From Symbiodinium natans (lineage: Eukaryota; Sar; Dinophyceae; Suessiales; Symbiodiniaceae), in assembly GCA_905221605.1 (NCBI GenBank), contig CAJNDS010000083.1:27501-91500 (forward strand): a stretch of 64,000 nt of DNA, in the 5' to 3' direction. The notes under the pieces are model-generated. The model had not been told where the DNA came from, did not search any database, and was given only the letters and a program-made list of their open reading frames with translations. Shown piece after piece: positions 61,701 through 64,000 of this stretch (its first letter is position 1; the number at the start of each line of letters is the position of its first letter). A program made the translations under genes and the position numbers.

Positions 61701-64000
61701 GAAAATTCTGTCGACAATAGGGCCAAAGAAACATGCATGAACACACCTGGACTGCAGCAGCGCAACTTTTTGCGGGACTTGCGTGCCCTTTCATTGCTAG
61801 ATCGCGATCTTCGTGCCCAAAAGCGCCATTTTGTTCGTTTAGTTTGCTTGTGGTATATGCGCCGGAGCCACAAGAACAGATGCAGTTCGGAGTTCGTCTA
61901 GGAACGGAAAAGAAACGCCACTTTGTTACAGGCGTTTTGGTTGCTCGTTCAGGAGTTGCAAATGAATTCAATTGGGTCCATCTGTTGAGGTTTCCTCTTT
62001 TGCACTTTTGCACAGACCTTTGCAGGTGTAAGTAGAGTTCCCAGAATTGTTGTTCCTATAATCCTTCCGACCCCCCCCATGGCTTCAATCCGCATGTTGA
62101 ATCATGTTGGCGGCACGGTGGGTTGAACACTATGTAATGCTGTCTAATGTGCGGGATGCATCAGTGCGACTCCCCCCTACGAGGCCGGGAAAGCATTGCT
62201 CGGACAGATGCAAATTCCAGTTGGATATAGGTAGCAGTCCGACATATTGGTGAGCTGGATACATGTCGCAGGTATCATGTGAGGTTCGATGCGATCGCTG
62301 CTGCAAGCCTCATGGTCTGCAGGAAGGGTTTGATTCTTTTGGCAATGCACTTTTGTGCTTGAAGTGTCCAAAGGCCCAGAGGCAGTTGGACGTTGAAGGC
62401 AGGAGATTTCAAAAACTGTCTGTGTGAGTTTCGCAGGATTCAAGTGCATCATTGGTCAGGTCCGCTCTCGGGCATGGAGCACTGCAACGTGGCGCTCTGC
62501 GGTTTCGTGCTTAAGCCCGACTACATGACGCGATGTATGACGTTCAGCACGCTCGGCCACATGGTCTCAGCACCTTGACGTGACCCCTGTCCAGCCTTGC
62601 ACCTTCAAGGTTGTGGCATGCAAAGACATCATGTCGAGAGGAAGATTATATCCGAAGTTTCAGCTTTGTTCATGCTATAGTTCAGAAAGCATGGTGGCCG
62701 CAAGAGTTTGATGGCCTTGGCCAGTGGCAGATGGAGGCACTGGGTGCCCGCAGGTGAGCCATGGAACGTGCATGGCCGTTGGAAGGTCACATTGTGCGCG
62801 TTGGTACAGTGCCTGCTGCAGGTGCTTTGCTTGTCATCGTCTTCGGCTTTCGTCTTCAACTCAACATGACGGCCGGGATGTTGACGGTTCAGCCTACAAT
62901 GTTTATGCACTGTTCAAGAATTTCTGCGCATACACTTTTGTACCACATGCTGGTCAACTTCATGAGGAGGCGTTCTCAAGACGCTGGTGTAAACGGAGGC
63001 CACGGAAAATATTTTGTAGGGCCTGCTGAGGCGAGCGGAGGCGCTCGGTTTTGGCATGTTTCGGTGACACCACGATCACAATGGCCCGCTCAACCGTCGG
63101 CACACGTCGGGACCGTGTTGCGGCCGCTGTCGGTGAAAAGAGCAAAGATGCCTCAACAATGCACCTGACAAGGTTTCGTGCGCATTGCCCAACCGATCTC
63201 CACCTGTGTTCGAATACTGCCGATTCGACGTTATGGGCGTTATTGTTTTCAAAAAATCATCGCACGACAAATGGCGACACATCGCGACACATGACAACCT
63301 TTGTTCAGTCCTGCCTTGCTGAGGCATCTGGAACAGGAAGTTGTGTGAAAGCTTGTGAAAGTTGGAACACAGGTGTCTTGATTGGCGAGGCTCGTTCTTA
63401 CATGGCACTTTCCTGCCACGTTCGCCCAGTTTCAGATGCTTGACAGAATCTCAAAATGTCAATTCAACCTGGGCCGCCCTCCAGAACATGAATCGCCAAC
63501 ATGTCTTTTTGCAAGGCACGAGCCTACTTCATTTCAGTCAGCGTTGGCAGGACTGAGGTTCACGGCTGCAATCGGTCGATCCGACATGCAGCAAACATAA
63601 TGCCAAGAAGACGGTGGCCAGCCCCAATCCGACTCCGACACGGCGCCGATTGTCACTTCATAGACGCATGGCAGCGAGCTTACTGTACCCAACCGCTCGA
63701 CGCCAACTTTCGCAGCTGCGTAGTTCAACCCGCTGGTTCGCGGCCACTTGCACTGGGACTTCAGAGGTGCTTCGGGCAGAATGTTCATGACAGTTCTTGA
63801 AACAACGCCCGGGCACCCTCCGCCACAAGCGGACGCAGCATGGCTCCACCGGTGCCCGCCCCCACACTGTCCCACTGCTGCACGCACCAGTGGAGCGACT
63901 CCACCCGTAAGCGGCCCTTGCATGGGTGCGAACTTGCCAGCCACAAGCCAGTAGATGCACATCCACGGGCGTCTGCCTTGGACTTCAGCCCTGTAGGGTG
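58721..64000. other. No convincing gene in the right-hand 5.3 kb
   Basis: Many short overlapping ORFs on both strands and no recognisable motif. A GTAGGG-rich stretch occurs near 60450-60485 and a C/T-rich tract near 61440-61500. The longest frames (59982-60635 minus and 61387-62013 minus) lack domains. Confidence 0.3.

Noticed and set aside
61387-62013. 208-codon minus-strand ORF
   Set aside because: Biased Lys/Pro/Thr-rich composition from a C/T-rich tract, no domain, and overlapping ORFs on the other strand.

Overview
The window looks like nuclear DNA of a dinoflagellate. The most direct evidence is a complete 22-nt dinoflagellate spliced leader (SL) embedded at 38486-38507, joined to sequence whose unspliced form with an AG acceptor lies just upstream. 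Supporting evidence is very repeat-rich DNA with no operons, and retroelements carrying DNA-methyltransferase-like domains, a combination reported from dinoflagellates. No ordinary single-copy host gene could be identified with confidence; most of the interpretable sequence is mobile or decayed mobile DNA.

Layout. (1) 1-2.8 kb: degenerate repeats, a truncated duplicate of a hydrolase-like gene, and an ORF cut by the left edge. (2) 2.8-14.5 kb, minus strand: a long decayed coding region interrupted by several one-base frameshifts and two in-frame UGA codons. It encodes a UPF1-like superfamily 1 helicase with large flanking regions, preceded by two further ORFs, one of them alpha/beta-hydrolase-like. 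(3) 15213-24387, minus strand: a tyrosine-recombinase (YR) retrotransposon (Element 1) with exact split direct repeats A1-ORFs-B1-A2-B2. It encodes a coiled-coil ORF, a YR, a CCCH-finger Gag-like protein, a 2OG-Fe(II)-oxygenase-like plus methyltransferase-like protein, and RT-RNase H. (4) 25.3-28.5 kb: a minisatellite and a 398-bp higher-order satellite. (5) about 30.7-50.5 kb, minus strand: a non-LTR retrotransposon whose ORF1 carries a DNMT3-like cytosine methyltransferase and whose ORF2 (about 2,170 aa) carries APE endonuclease, RT and RNase H. The two ORFs overlap by ATGA. (6) 38344-49019, plus strand: a second YR retrotransposon (Element 2) inserted into ORF1 of that LINE. Removing it rejoins the LINE reading frame in phase. 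It has the same split-repeat layout and encodes an SR-rich ORF1, a YR, a CCCH-finger Gag-like protein and a methyltransferase-RT-RNase H polyprotein. (7) 50.6-64 kb: no convincing gene. It contains a family of diverged duplications (53.8-58.2 kb), low-complexity tracts and telomere-like remnants.

How it fits together. Three retroelements of two mechanistic classes each carry a DNA-modification domain: DNMT3-like in the LINE, an MTase-like domain fused upstream of RT in Element 2, and an oxygenase-like plus MTase-like domain in Element 1. Element 2 also preserves what looks like a reverse-transcription intermediate: an SL-bearing 5' end copied behind a second copy of the 5' repeat. Its 5' leader holds a run of small hairpins with a constant AAGG loop and covarying stems.

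Caveat: several single-base frame breaks fall at runs of 3-4 identical bases, so some apparent decay could be assembly error. All family assignments were made by eye from motifs.
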